A stretch of DNA of 64,000 nt from Misgurnus anguillicaudatus (GCF_027580225.2 NC_073359.2:12951001-13015000), one strand, 5' to 3'; positions 32,839-44,310 are shown, numbered from the stretch's first letter. The notes: generated by a model from the sequence alone, not told the origin. Numbers and translations are program-made.

Positions 32839-33040
32839 ACAATATAAAAAGATCCTCATCATCATCATCAGGAGGTCTTTTATAGAAGTGTTACATATTC
32901 TGTCATGTATTTCCATAAGATCCTAAGAGGAATTGATTGTTTCTCACTTGTATTGGTATCCTCTCCTTCATGGTTTTTAGTAGCCAGCGATAGGACCCTG
33001 AACCACTGTAATGAATCAGCCCACCGGCTTCTCTTTTCAG

Positions 33041-33116
33041 TGGCAACATGGATGCCATCACCAAAAAAGTTCAGTTAGCATTTCCTGTGGAAATAACTAT
33101 CTCTGCCTTTATTGAT
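33041..33116 (+). other. Possible coding exon, unproven
   Basis: A 76-nt open stretch (reading NMDAITKKVQLAFPVEITIS and a few more residues) is bounded by a pyrimidine-rich acceptor (CTTCTCTTTTCAG) and a donor GAT|GTAAGA. One frame is open throughout. No neighbouring exon that joins it was found and the product is not recognised, so chance is quite possible. Confidence 0.2.
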
Positions 33117-33279
33117 GTAAGATGTGCAAACACCCAACTCTGTGTCATTCACACCACTGTCTCTTTACTCTCTCAATGCCACATAATCATTAAAATAGTC
33201 TTTATTATATAAGAAAAATTATCAATAAGCATTGTAGAATATGTTAGATGTTAGTCTCCAAATAATCTTTTAAAGGGGA

Positions 33280-33500
33280 CATATCATAAAAATCTGACTT
33301 TGTCCATGTTTAAGTGCTATAATTGGATTCCCATTGCTTCTATCAACCTAGAAAATGTGAAAATGAAAAAAAAAACAGTAACTTAGTTTTGGTAAACCAT
33401 TCTCTGCAAGCATGTGAAAATATAGGTCATTGAAATGTGTCTCCCCTTGTGACATCAGAAGGGGCTCTTTTTATAATAATACCGCCCATTAAAGGTCCCG
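33280..33500. repeat. Fragment of a TTAAAGGGGACAT-type DNA repeat
   Basis: The segment begins TTTTAAAGGGGACATATCAT and resembles the left part of widespread cyprinid MITEs, including the GTGACATCAGAAGGGGCTC phrase. The right end was not found. From 33500 to 33830 there is a further repeat-like piece, then a LINE-like tail ending TATATAAATAAAGGTAACTTGACTTG (split here) at about 33965. Confidence 0.45.
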
Positions 33501-34466
33501 TTCTTTGAGTGTTTTTGAAGCTTTGATTGTGTTTACAGTGTGCAATATAACACGTGTTCTTGTTTCACGTGTAAAAAAATGCGGTATTTTTCACACAATT
33601 TACTTTTCTGAATACCGCTGTTTTCACTGTCCTCAAAACGGGATGATGTCTTCCTTGTTCTATGAAGTCCCTCCTTCAGAAATACATATCGAGTTCTGAT
33701 TGTGTAGCTTGTGTGTTGTGTTTTGATAACAGCTTAGCTTGTCGTTAGCTTAGCTGGCGACTGACATATTCCTGTGGGCGGAATAAACGTCAATCAAAAC
33801 AACTTTTTCATTAAACTTGTTTAATCATCAAACTGAATTGACATGGAGGATGATCCCACTGTTATGCAGATTATTCAACTTTCATAATTGACACATTTGA
33901 ATGCTGTCATTGATCTGACTATTGAAACAGTCTGTATTATATAAATAAAGGTAACTTGACTTGTTTGATGTGATTGCCACTAGTCAACAACACTTGCACA
34001 GACTGTAAACAGACAAAGATCAGGACTTCCAAAATCTGAGTCATTTCATCCAGACCTTTAAGTCTTCCATCCTCTGCTCTTTGGAATATGCTACAGGTCA
34101 CTGTCTTCAATGAATTTCCCAAATAATTAGTTACTTCTTCCATGCTTCAGTCTGAACACTTTCGCTCATGGCATTAATCATTAAGGATTCACTCAGAGAT
34201 GCTGCTGCCCAAAGATTTGTTTTGCCCACCTATTTACTATCCTCACGCTAAATATAGCAAGCATTCATATCATAATTCCCAATACTTAAACTTTGAGATG
34301 TCACCATGTGAGAAAAGATGTCTTGTTTCTGAAGTCGACTGGGTTCTAAATGATTTCCACCTGACAGAGAGTTAAAAACAGACAAAATTCCCTACATTTA
34401 CATAACACAGTTTACATTGAGAGAGCACTTTGTTATAAGAGCCAATAATTATTGAAGAGTCTGAAG

Positions 34467-34678
34467 CAGTGCTTCCCAATCCTGGTCCTCAAGGACCCCC
34501 TTCCAAAAGGTTTTAGATGTCTCCTTATTTAAAACACCTGATTCAACTAATCAGAATCTTTCCAAAATGGTAAACAGGTCTCCCTAACAAGCTGATGAGT
34601 TAAATCAGATGTGTTAAATAAGGAGACCTCTAAACTTTTTGGGAGGGGGTCCTCGAGGACCAGGGTTGGGAAGCACTG
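34467..34678. mobile_element. hAT-type palindromic MITE
   Basis: The ends CAGTGCTTCCCAATCCTGGT and ACCAGGGTTGGGAAGCACTG are inverted repeats. The flanking octamers GTCTGAAG (34459-34466) and GTCTAAAG (34679-34686) match at 7 of 8. It is 212 bp; most of the element can fold back on itself. Confidence 0.85.
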
Positions 34679-34869
34679 GTCTAAAGTTACAGTCAAACAC
34701 TCATAAAAAATGTGTCACGATGCCATAGAAGAACTGTTTTTGTCTAAATGGTTCCAAAAAGAACCTTAGTTTAACATCCAAAGAACCTTTCTGTTTCATC
34801 AAAGGTTCTCAGTGATTCTTTCAATTATATAAAGGTAAGAAAGAAATTATTCTTCTAAGAACTTTTGAA

Positions 34870-35048
34870 TGATTCTTCCACACAAAAAAGGTACATCTAG
34901 GTACAAAAGCTGTCACTGGGGCACTATCTTTTCAAAAATTGTATACAGTTGTACTAGAGGTACTATTTCCTCAAAGGTACATATCTGTACGTCAATGCTA
35001 ATAATAGGACCTTTTGAAAGGTACCATCACAGTGACAAAAAGGTAAAA
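34870..35048. mobile_element. GTAC-rich MITE, copy 1
   Basis: GGTAC motifs recur throughout, with AGCTGTCACTGGGGC at the left and TCACAGTGACAAAAAGGTA at the right. Relatives lie at 38639-38795, 43039-43347 and 60680-60850. Confidence 0.6.
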
Positions 35049-35086
35049 CTTTTGTAATATTTGAGGGAAAATGTTTTAAAAGCAAA

Positions 35087-35335
35087 AGTAAGCTCAGAGG
35101 GTAGCACTGTTGCCTCACAGCAAGAAGGTCCCCAGTTCGAGCCCCGGCTAGGTCAGCGTGGGTTTACTCCGGGTACTCCAGGTTTCCTCCCACAGGTCAA
35201 AAACATGCAAGTTAAGCAAATTGGAGATGCCAAATTGTCCCTCCTACAACCTGTCTCTGGATTAACTTAACTTGTGTTTATAAACTTTTGTATGGATTAA
35301 CCAGTTCTAGCCATGAATATAGCCATAGATTCTGG
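35087..35335 (+). mobile_element. DANA-type tRNA-derived SINE
   Basis: The head has GGTAGCACTGTTGCCTCACA and GTTCGAGCCCCGGCT (A- and B-box regions). The diagnostic body phrases are GTGGGTTTACTCCGGGTACT, TCCTCCCACAGGTCAAAAAC and AAATTGTCC. This family is characteristic of zebrafish and other cyprinids. The copy is shortened relative to full-length elements. The ORF over it is spurious. Confidence 0.85.
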
Positions 35336-35825
35336 AATGGCAGAAAGAAAGAAAGCAAAAGTAAAGAAAAGAAAAGCATGGGGCTGTATCTTTTAAATAG
35401 ATTTTGTTATTATGTCTTCTAAAATAAGTATTCGCAAGGTTGAGCTAAAGTTGCTGTTTCTTTTTCCAGACCAGGGTTTCTGGCCCGGGTATACTGCTGG
35501 GTCCAGTAACTTTACAAAAAAATAGGGATGGGTTGTTTTTTAAATCATGCCATGAGCAACCACAAACAACACCACTACATTAGTTTAGTTAAAATTTTAA
35601 CAGTCTGAAAGATCTCTGGTTTTGTTATCCTATTTCTTTTGTGTATTTACTCTAGCCTACATGTTCATTTTTATTCCATGCACACCATCAACATCTTGAT
35701 TACAATTGGAAAGAGCTTAATATGGCCACTAGATGGCGACAGCGCATTTTTATTGGTTGTTAAAGGCAGGTTTCCCTCCGCACACCTATGTACATCATTG
35801 TTTGGACTAATTCTGGTTTGTATTT

Positions 35826-36379
35826 TAAAGAGCACCTATTTCATTACTAAAAAACAATGTTTTTGTGTATTTGGTATAATACAATGTGTTAGTGTGGTTT
35901 ATGGCTAAAAAACACATTATTTTCCACCGTACATTTTTGTAGCTCCAGATTTCACTCTCTTCCTGAAATGCACGGATTTGAAAAGCTCTGTGTCCCTGAT
36001 TGGCCAGCTAATCTGTACGTTGTAGTTGGCATAAATACCTCTGATGTCAGCCAGAAATGTGACACACCATGTTTAAAAGATTTGCTCACAAGGCAATGCT
36101 AACAGGAGTTAAAGTACAACCTGTGAGTCCAAGCGGAAGGAATTATGATTTTGTCGGTCTTCTCTACATCGATAGAAAGTCTCTACATCACTAATCCCAG
36201 GAAACTGTTGCCTACAATCCGTGTGTTTGTTGTAGTCCAAGAAAAGAGATTTATGTTGGAGACGATAACTCGCGTCTTTGTTTCCTTTGGGGTTTGTACC
36301 TTTTGCATATCATTAACATGTACTACTACACACCAAAGGAAATGTAAAAACATAAATGGGAAAATAGGGGCTCTTTAAT
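35826..36379. mobile_element. MITE with TTAAAGAGC inverted ends
   Basis: The left end TTAAAGAGCACCTATTTC and right end AAAATAGGGGCTCTTTAA are imperfect inverted repeats about 550 bp apart. The interior includes GATTGGCCAGCTAATCTG and other phrases common in fish repeats. It is noncoding. Confidence 0.65.
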
Positions 36380-36605
36380 ACTGGTTTGTGTTTTATCACA
36401 TAATTATTCTATACAATATAAATATTTCAGCACTGTTTAACAAATCAATTATCACAAGTCCCAAGACAGAAAATAGGCTAAGTAGATGCAATGCAACTCT
36501 TGTGCATTCGAGTAAAACACCATTGCTTTTCTGGTCATTAAAGTCCATAAGTTACTAATAAGATGTTGCTCAATACACAATGCACAAAAGCCTTAATGTA
36601 CTTAT

Positions 36606-37371
36606 AGGACAAGTTCGGTATTTTACACTTAAAGCCCTATTTTCAGATTGTTTATGACTAAAATTAAGACATATGATGCTGGCCCGAGAATTTTTGGGTG
36701 TTTCCTGTATCACCTCCCACCTCTATTGTGGGTTTATAGGTGCACAGGAACAATACTTTCTAAAATGCATTAAACTTTCGTTTTACAAAGACATGAAACT
36801 CACCGAATGGTCAGGGGTGTTCACTGGTATACAAAAATCACTCCAAAAGATGCTTTCCAACAGGTTTTATCGTAGTTTTGTCCAACTCCATTGACTTGTA
36901 TTAGATGTTAAATTAGCTGTGAGGTACGGTATTACTCCGCGCCGGGAATTTTGTTTGTATTCTTTCAATTGGCAAAGGTGGATTATCACCACCAACTGGG
37001 CTGGAGTGTCTATTATTCAAGCTCTCAACGGAAGAATGTACGGGTGTGAGGCGTTTAGAAAAAAAGGTCCACAAGTTTACAACGAATGGTAAAACACCTG
37101 TTGGAAAGTATCTTTTGCAGCGATGTTTGTGTGAGCATATCAGTGAACACCCCGAGTTTCAGGTCTTTCTTTGTAAATGAAAGTTCCATGCATTTTAAAA
37201 AGGATTGTTCCTGTGCACCTATACAGCCATTATAGAGGTGGGAGGTGATACAATAAACACCCGAAAATTTTCGGGACAGCATCATATGTCCAAATTTCAG
37301 TCAAAACCGTTCTATTTCATCATAAACAATCTGAAAACAGGGCTTTAAGTGTAAAATACAGAACTTGTCCT
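36606..37371. mobile_element. 766-bp foldback element with about 290-bp arms
   Basis: The left arm starts AGGACAAGTTCGGTATTTTA and the right arm ends TAAAATACAGAACTTGTCCT. Similarity between the arms continues for roughly 290 bp, at about 80-85% by eye. Because the arms are mirrored, ORFs at 36673-36894 (+) and 37055-37285 (-) translate to similar peptides (CITSHLYxGxIGAQEQ). This reflects DNA symmetry, not two genes. From 37372 to 38424 no gene is seen. Confidence 0.85.
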
Positions 37372-38424
37372 TTAATCTTCCCAATGGTCACCTACAGTAT
37401 ACAGTCGCATGTAAAAACAGCCCAGACATTTTCCTGAAATTTTGCTAGCTTTACATCGCAACACCTTTAAAACACCTAGAGGAAATAAATAACATTATAA
37501 GCAGAGTAACATTTACAATTTCATTTAACAATTCTTGAACTTTTGAAAGGAGATACCTCCAAGATTTTGGAGAGTTGATGTGATCTGCTAATAAATACTA
37601 ATAACAGATACTAATAATATAAGTTAAAATAGTCAATATCACAGTCTCTGCAATACAGACCTACAGCAAGGCATTGTTATTCAAGGACATGATGTGGATT
37701 TTTCTTCCCCTGTTGAATTCTCCATTAAAAGCACACTGCAGAGATCATTTACAGGAGCTCATATCGATATTCATTCATGGTAATGTATCTGATATTTTAC
37801 CCCCTTAATGGGACTTGCATAACTGTGGTGAGTGATGTACTTGGTGTCCTTTTGTTATTTCAGCTATAGTTTAAATTCAGCAAAGGTGTTTCAGAGTATT
37901 TGGATGGCGTCAGAGTCTCAGTGCTGCCCTCTGATGTTGTTTCAGTTTTATTCTTATTATCATTGAAAATCTTAAGGAGATGACAATTGAAAACATGCCG
38001 ATAAAGGAGACATATTTTTTTTACTGTAGATAATTTTAAGTTTACTTTTTACAATCACTGTGATAAAAGGGAAAGGGTACACATGTGATGTTAACGGGCT
38101 GCTGGCATTTTCTCATCTCAACCAACCTAAAAACCCATTAACATATAGTTTATCACTTAATGGGGCAGGGTTTGGATTAATCCAGAACTAGGACATTTTA
38201 GTAGTTTAACAAACATACCTTACAAAAACAAAAACAAAAAAACAATACAGGTGTGCATCTTGAAAACAATTGCACTGATATATGTTAAGAAATACCAGAT
38301 CAAAATGTTTTTAAATTAAGGCAACTCAAACATGCATTTTAGTCTGGAACTAAGCCCTGTCCGGGACACCACCCTATGTTTTATCAATAACATTAATAAA
38401 TCTCATACTGAACCAGGTTTGCCA

Positions 38425-38592
38425 ATTCAGTAAATGGCCCTCTGGGCCATTACTCGATTCCCCCACCTAGTTCATGTAGCAAATTTGGTGCATTGTGTTG
38501 TTTGTAAAACTCATGGGTTTGATCCCCAATAAACATACATAATAAAATGTACATAAAAATGCCTGCCAAATACATAAATGTAAATGCATTTT
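38425..38592 (+). mobile_element. SINE-like fragment with ATAAATGTAAATG tail
   Basis: A B-box-like ATGGGTTTGATCCCC is followed by a body and the tail GCCTGCCAAATACATAAATG, typical of tRNA-derived fish SINEs. The A box is weak. Confidence 0.55.
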
Positions 38593-38638
38593 ACTGTACA
38601 AGATTTACAATTAAATAATGGGGTTAGGTAATATACAC

Positions 38639-38795
38639 TGTCAGAAATAAATCAAAAAGTGGTCTGTAGCGGTAAATGGGGTGGTACATTTTCATAAACT
38701 ACACATTTGCACGAAAAGAGGTCATCGGAGGTACCTAAATGGTTCATATTAAGACCTTTTGAAAGGGCACCAGTGACAGCTTGGGCCAATTTTTT
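38639..38795. mobile_element. GTAC-rich MITE, copy 2 (decayed)
   Basis: It has CTGTCAGAAATAAATC at the left and CCTTTTGAAAGGGCACCAGT with GACAGCTTG at the right, matching copies 1 and 3. The internal GGTAC units are mostly lost. Confidence 0.5.
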
Positions 38796-39224
38796 TTTTC
38801 GGACAACGTAGAAGCAACTGAATTAACCATCATACTGGTATCTTCTGATGGTTATCAAACTTTAAAAATCAATGTTAAAATATCTGTATAGCAGTCCATG
38901 GCTCTTCATATGAAAACTAAAGTAAACTTTACGGCTGCGTTTATTTGTTCTTTTTGTGCATTTTTAATGGTTTTTAAAACATTTACAACTATTAGAGACA
39001 TAAAAGGTACAAACGGAATTGACCTGCAGTTTGCATTCATTTCGAAATGTTACATAAATAAAACACATATGTATAAATATCTCTTTTATAAACATATAAA
39101 TAGTTTTTAGAACATAAATACATTTATGCAAGAATGAAATACATGAATATACAGCAGCAGTAGCAGCAACAATATACAGCTTTTTATCAACATTATCTGC
39201 CAAGTCTTTTATTTTATGCATATG

Positions 39225-39382
39225 TTTAATCTATTTTATTTTATTTCATCTGTACGTCTCATTATTGTCCCCACAAATGCTTCTCGTAGTGGCTTTCGTA
39301 CCATTAGTTCCTTTTTTGTTTTTCCGTAGAGGAAGAACATATGAGTCCGTTCTATCCGAAATCAGTGACGTCTGGGATACGC
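39225..39382 (-). other. nppc: nppc 3' UTR exon
   Basis: An acceptor TTTATTTCAG|AGCG lies at 39384-39386 on the minus strand. The exon runs into an AT-rich tract with AATAAA-like signals (about 39205-39241). Joined to exon 2, its first base completes a TGA stop, so the exon is otherwise noncoding, as usual for CNP-type genes with a 3' UTR exon. Confidence 0.5.
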
Positions 39383-41851
39383 TCTGAAATAAAGACAAGA
39401 TGGCATTTTGTTAGATGAATTCGTTGAGGCAGCTGATGCGTCACTTCAGCATCTTACACGCGTCATGTCATTGACGTCATAATCTGAACAAGCAACTGAC
39501 GAAAAATTCTGCATCATAGAGTCGGATATTGTTATCATCAGTTTAACTTAAATAAGCCTCATCCGTAGCTGACTAGTAAACGTACACAGTTATTACACAG
39601 TAATCTATTAATCAAATCATATCACCTGCCTTATTTAAAGACTTTTACCTTAAGAAGCTTTGTAATTTTAGTCATTTAGAGAATGCTTAATGCACAGGGC
39701 TTTAAAAGACAAATGTGCTAATGTACCCCAGTTGCATCCCTGCATACACATGGCATAACTAATTCCAATGCAACTCTTAATTTACACCTTAAATGCTTTA
39801 AATAGCCCCAAAAGAGATAAGATCTTGTGTAAGATTACTACAGATACTCACCACGAGAGATTGTTCACAGAGGGGTAGTGAGACGGTTGACAACCCATCC
39901 CGCTCATGGTCCCTATCCTATCCATCTTGTGTCCGAAGCATCCACTCCTGCCTGTCGCTCCTCCTTTCTTAGATCCAGCTTTGAGTCTCCGTGATCCGGG
40001 CTGATCGTTTAGGATCCGAGCCCACATGCCTTTGGCACGCGTGTCCATTCGGATGTCCCGGAGAAGACGTAGTCTGTTCTCCAGCCTCCTCTGACTGTCA
40101 TCCGACTCTAGGAACTCTGACAGCTCCTCTCCAAGCAGCGCCCTTAGGGACTATGGGATACAGGTATACAGAAACTTATTACAATATAAAAACAGTGTTT
40201 AACTGCTGATACTGAAGCTTGTCCTCAATTTGCAAATTTATTACAGATCTTACATTGTTACCTGTCCATATTTTTCATTTTAACCATGGAGAACCCAAGA
40301 ACCCTTCTCTTAGCATTAATTAACATTGGCCAAATTTGACCCATGGGTTCTCCAGGGTTAAATGCTTTTACTTAAATGCTGATATTTACACTGTAAATGC
40401 AAAATTGTGCAGTTGTTTTCTTAACTTAAAGAAGCATTTATCGCAAAATGTGTTTGGCTTTTTTAAAGTTTTTATTCTTTAATGGTTCAGATCTGATATG
40501 CCTTGCACCAAATATTTGCACCAGATTGACATCTACTATTGTAAATCTGAACCTTTAGAACAACTAAACCTTAAAAAGTGAAATGATCTTCATCCAAAAC
40601 GTGGTAACATCTAATTCCACAGTTTTTATGTAAGAAAAATGGCATCTTACCTATACTCATTCTATATATTTCGTTTTTCTCTATACATTTACTTGTACCA
40701 CTCTGTAAATCTGTAAAGCAGCATTGCTACAATGCAAAACTGGGAAAAGCACTATAGAAATAAACTGGAATTGAATTAAATCGAATTGAATACACTTGAC
40801 TGTTAAGAGTCAGATGAGGTAGATGCTCATTTTTTAATCACTACACAAAGTGACATAAACCATTAAAAACAAGCACATGGAGTAACTTGTCTCCCAGTCC
40901 AATATTAAACTTAAATGAAGACAAATACAAGCACAATTTTATGGCTCAGATGATGTTTTTTATAGCTCATGCTTGAGTTCCAACAATAAGATGTTTTTTT
41001 ACTAAAATGCCTTGGAAGAAATAGATTTTAAAATACATACATTTAAATTTTAGTGTTACCCTTAAAACGAATTTAAGATATCATTTGTTCTTGAATGAAT
41101 TTGATAAGTATTTGAGTTGACACTAAAATATTTTAAAAGCATACTTTGGGTATCACGGCAAATCTGATCACAGTTTGACGAAACATTGCAGTCTCTTCTG
41201 AACCCCTAGAAGTAAACCTTAAAATTCGTTGGTCTTGAGAAGCAGAACAGTCCGTTAACTTATTCTCATTGTTTAATGTTTTTCCGTATAACAGAAAGTA
41301 TTAAGATAATGAAGTAATCTCACGTGCGCTTTTCTTTCCTTAACGCATATCAGCGCGTCTTTAAAACGCTCTGTTTTCTTTCTTGAAAAAAAAATGTGTA
41401 AAAAAGCAAACTGTATTGACTTGTTTAAATGTCATATATGTAAGTCATAAAAAGCAAACATTTGCTACAGAAAGTTTTAAGACAAGCATTGTGAACAAGT
41501 GTCCACGAGTTTCTGACTCTCTGTGATGCTGATGTGAGCTCGTTTTTGCGTGAAGGTTAATATACGACCTGATGAATCATTTTGACTATAAAATAGTGAA
41601 TTATTACCTAAACACGTCCGGTTTTGTTCACTAAACTGTTCGTTTCAATTTACCGATCAGAAAAATCCGCGTAACGCCATTTCCCGCATTTTGCGCGTTT
41701 CTTTGCCGAGTTACACAAACTCTATTGTATTCGATAAAGTTGTATTAATAATACTCACCCTCTGTTCTGCCTGTGTTAATGGTTTTGCCTCTGTGTTGGC
41801 TGTAAGGAGTGTCACAATAAGTCCACAAGCCACCAAATGCGAGATGATCAT
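39383..41851 (-). CDS. nppc: C-type natriuretic peptide precursor (CNP family)
   Basis: This is a secreted hormone precursor whose ring peptide activates a guanylyl-cyclase receptor (NPR-B for CNP). Coding exons are 41759-41851 and 39852-40150; base 39383 completes the stop. Exon 1 encodes a signal peptide (MIISHLVACGLIVTLLTANT) and EAKPLTQAEQR. Exon 2 starts SLRALLGEELSEFLES and encodes the CNP-type pro-segment (RLLRDIRMDTRAKGMWARIL). It then has a dibasic site (GSKK) and the 17-residue ring CFGHKMDRIGTMSGMGC. The phase at the intron is 0. Precursor length is 130 aa, or 131 if exon 2 is not spliced (stop at 39848-39850). Oddly, twelve residues (QPSHYPSVNNLS) follow the ring; mammalian CNP ends at the second Cys. 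Linkage to ncl matches the human NCL-NPPC neighbourhood. Which fish CNP paralogue this is cannot be settled here. Confidence 0.92.
40640..40793 (+). mobile_element. L2-type LINE 3' tail in nppc intron 1
   Basis: The segment CTGTAAAGCAGCATTGCTAC followed by GAAAAGCACTATAGAAATAA and a GAATTGAATT tail is the same 3' end as in the L2 copy at 6600-6671, here as a short 5'-truncated insertion antisense to nppc. The rest of the intron (40151-41758) is AT-rich and holds nothing else I can name. Confidence 0.75.
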
Positions 41852-41956
41852 CGTGTTGAAGTTGAGTTGATCTTAAGTTTAAACGCAATCACAGCCCTTC
41901 ATTTACTTCCAGAGGTCTCCAGCTCAATTCTAGATGAACGCAATCCCCGCTCAAGG

Positions 41957-41994
41957 TTTTATAGCTAGCTGTCATGACATCACCTCGGTGACGT
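41957..41994 (-). promoter_or_regulatory. nppc: nppc core promoter: TATA box and CRE-like sites
   Basis: On the minus strand TATAAAA (41957-41963) lies about 106 nt upstream of the ATG. Just above it are TGATGTCA (41974-41981) and ACGTCA (41989-41994), both resembling cAMP-response elements, and a C-rich stretch follows at about 42002-42025. A start near 41930 is predicted. The sites are seen; their use is inferred. Confidence 0.6.
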
Positions 41995-43038
41995 CTCAGA
42001 ACCCCCCAACCCCCTCCGTGCCTCACCTTTTGCCAGCTTCTCCATTAGGTAGGCTACCTGCGTCATAGGTTACCATTCATTATATCAATGACCAATAGAA
42101 AAGCAATACAGTGCTTTTAATTGATCAAAGGATATTTGATGTTAATTTTAGTCATCATTTGCAACGGCCAGTAAAATACAGACAGGAATAAATCTTGTGA
42201 TTAACTATAAATCACCATAAAACTGAACAGGATGTAAAATCATTCACAGCATCAAACGTCATTGTTTTCCAAAGTGCTCATTTTTTAAAAATTGTTTTTA
42301 CATTTAGGTAAAACGTATATGTTGTTATTGTAGGTTGTGATAAATTTGTCCTTAGATTTTAAATGAGAATTAGTGTGCCTTGACTAACGAAAATAATAAA
42401 TAAAGTAAAATAAAATGGAACAGGGGTGAGTCATCTACATTTATCAAATAAAGATCAGCAAGCAAATACAAAGAATATAAGGTTGACGATATTTTATTTG
42501 ACACATTGAGAGCACAGTGCACCAAATTAATTTAAATAAACGTTTGTATTGTGATAAACATGATAATCGAAACTGAAACTAAACTGGTGCTTAAATATTA
42601 AACATTTACATTAATTAAAATAAGCGTTATTTTTTATTTAAACAGTTTAATCAAACCAAATATGGTTTGCACAGTATTAAAGGAGCACCATCAGTCACAT
42701 CTGAAAGCACCTTCTCATTCATGACACTGTGTGGCAGTATATGCTGTCTTGAAAAGGTTTCAGCCACCACTGCATCAATCCATCACTTTAGTTTTCAAAT
42801 TCATATCCCCATCATTTTAAAAGAAGCATTGCTCTGTCATATGGCTACATCAAATGCACAAATGTTTAGTTTTGGTTTATAACACTTTAATTTAATTCTA
42901 TGTCTTTGAATGAACAACACTTAAAAAATTGAGTCCTGTTATGGACTTGCCATGCACCTGTCCAGGGTCTTTCCCTGTCTTTGGCCCAAATTATTATGGG
43001 ACAGAATCAAGCACTCCATGTGACCCTACACAAGTGCA
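41995..43038. other. Gene-free stretch upstream of nppc
   Basis: AT-rich unique-looking sequence. The frame at 42667-42882 has no conserved features and is probably chance. I see no other feature. Confidence 0.5.
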
Positions 43039-43347
43039 CTCTCAGAATTTTTTTTACAAAGGTTGTCACTGGGACGGTACATTTTAAAAAGGTCATAACA
43101 TGTACAGAAATGTACCTTTGAGGTACAGTACCAGTATGTACCTCTAAGGTACCAATGTGTACCTTTTAGGGTAACAATGTTTATACCTCCTGTTTAGCTC
43201 AGTGGTAAATGTCATGGGAGCACACATAGTGATAAAGTCGGTTTGGATAAAATGCATAAATTTAAATTAAGGTATAAAAGTGTACTTTTTGAAAGGTCCT
43301 GCCCCAGTGACAACTTTTGTACGTTATATTACATGTATTTTCTGAGA
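43039..43347. mobile_element. GTAC-rich MITE, copy 3, interrupted by a SINE piece
   Basis: The ends CTCTCAGAA and TTCTGAGAG are inverted. Inward are GTTGTCACTGGGACGGTAC and CCCCAGTGACAACTTTTGTAC. Several GAGGTACCAATGTGTACC-like units lie between. At about 43186-43262 a tRNA-SINE-like insert (TGTTTAGCTCAGTGGTAAA, then TTTGGATAAAATGCATAAAT) splits it. Confidence 0.7.
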
Positions 43348-43764
43348 GTTTGATATAGAAAATGCATGGATTACAATAACAAATGTGGATTTTATCTAAA
43401 AGGTCGAACTGTGTTTGTAAGACAAGGATATTTTTCCATTTCATTATAATGTTAGGTAAATTATATAAATGTATCATTAATAAAATAAATGTCTATAAAT
43501 GTTTTAGAAATGTCAGTATGGGGCAAATTGTTGTGTGTTTATGTTGTAATTTTATAAAATGATTAATTACAATTTATCTTAGCCAAAACAACAGATATGT
43601 TCATTTCAAATTTTGCTGTTTCATAAATAGTTTAGTGTTTCAGACTGTTTAAGCCAGCTGTTAATACACAATTTTACATTATATACATTATTTACAAATA
43701 CATATATACAAAATATTATTTCATGCCAATATTTGATTTTTATTTAATAATGTCATTTAGAACA

Positions 43765-43965
43765 CTGTAAAAAAATCTGTAGAAATTACAGTATTACTGG
43801 GTATTACTGGCAACTAGCTGCCAGTAACTTACTGTAGATTTTACATTTATGTTATTTACTGGCAAAAGTTTGTTTAAAGTTAAATGAACATGAAACATTT
43901 TCAGTCTTTATCTTCTACAGTAAGTTACTGGCAACCAGCTGCATAATTACAGCTAATTTTTTACA
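43765..43965. mobile_element. Small MITE with TTACTGTAGA/ACAGTAAGTTACTGGCAA motifs
   Basis: TTACTGGCAACTAGCTGCCAGTAA (split here) forms an internal palindrome. The motif ACAGTAAGTTACTGGCAACC recurs at the right. It is noncoding and the boundaries are approximate. Confidence 0.45.
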
Positions 43966-44029
43966 TTAAAGCTACCAAAATAAATATTTACATGTATCCC
44001 TGAAAACAAAATATTAGCAGTTTACACCT

Positions 44030-44310
44030 ACCCATCCTGTTCAAAAGTGTTGCTACCCCTTACTCTTAATGTGTTGTGTTGTCTTATTAGCATCAGTGAA
44101 CGTTTGTATCTTTTGTAATAGTTTAATGTCTCAAACAAGAGACTCATAAACAATCACGAAACATAAAAACAATTGATCAACCAAGAAACATCAATTAGTT
44201 ATCATGGGTATGTAAACTTTTGAACTGGGTCATTTTTGTAAATGCAGCTATTGTGTATTGTGACTCTCATAAACATCTGTTATTTGATTTTTTTTCTTCA
44301 GGACAGTAAC
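44030..44310. repeat. Dispersed repeat fragment (GTAAACTTTTGAACTGGGTC type)
   Basis: The phrases TTCAAAAGTGTTGCTACCCC and GGGTATGTAAACTTTTGAAC are recurring fish transposon ends. The element is incomplete. From 44310 to 46166 I see no proven gene; the frame at 44692-44931 has no recognisable domain. Confidence 0.4.

Noticed and set aside
33937..34143. Minus-strand ORF starting MEEVTNYLGNSLKTVTCSIF
   Set aside because: Composition looks protein-like, but the frame has a stop directly before its ATG, runs into a LINE-like tail at its 3' end and matches nothing I recognise. It could be a retrocopy remnant, but support is too weak to list.
35092..35160. Possible tRNA gene on the plus strand
   Set aside because: It is the tRNA-like head of a DANA-type SINE.
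36673..37285. Two similar ORFs on opposite strands, at first read as a gene pair
   Set aside because: The similarity comes from the inverted arms of a foldback element; there are no gene signals.
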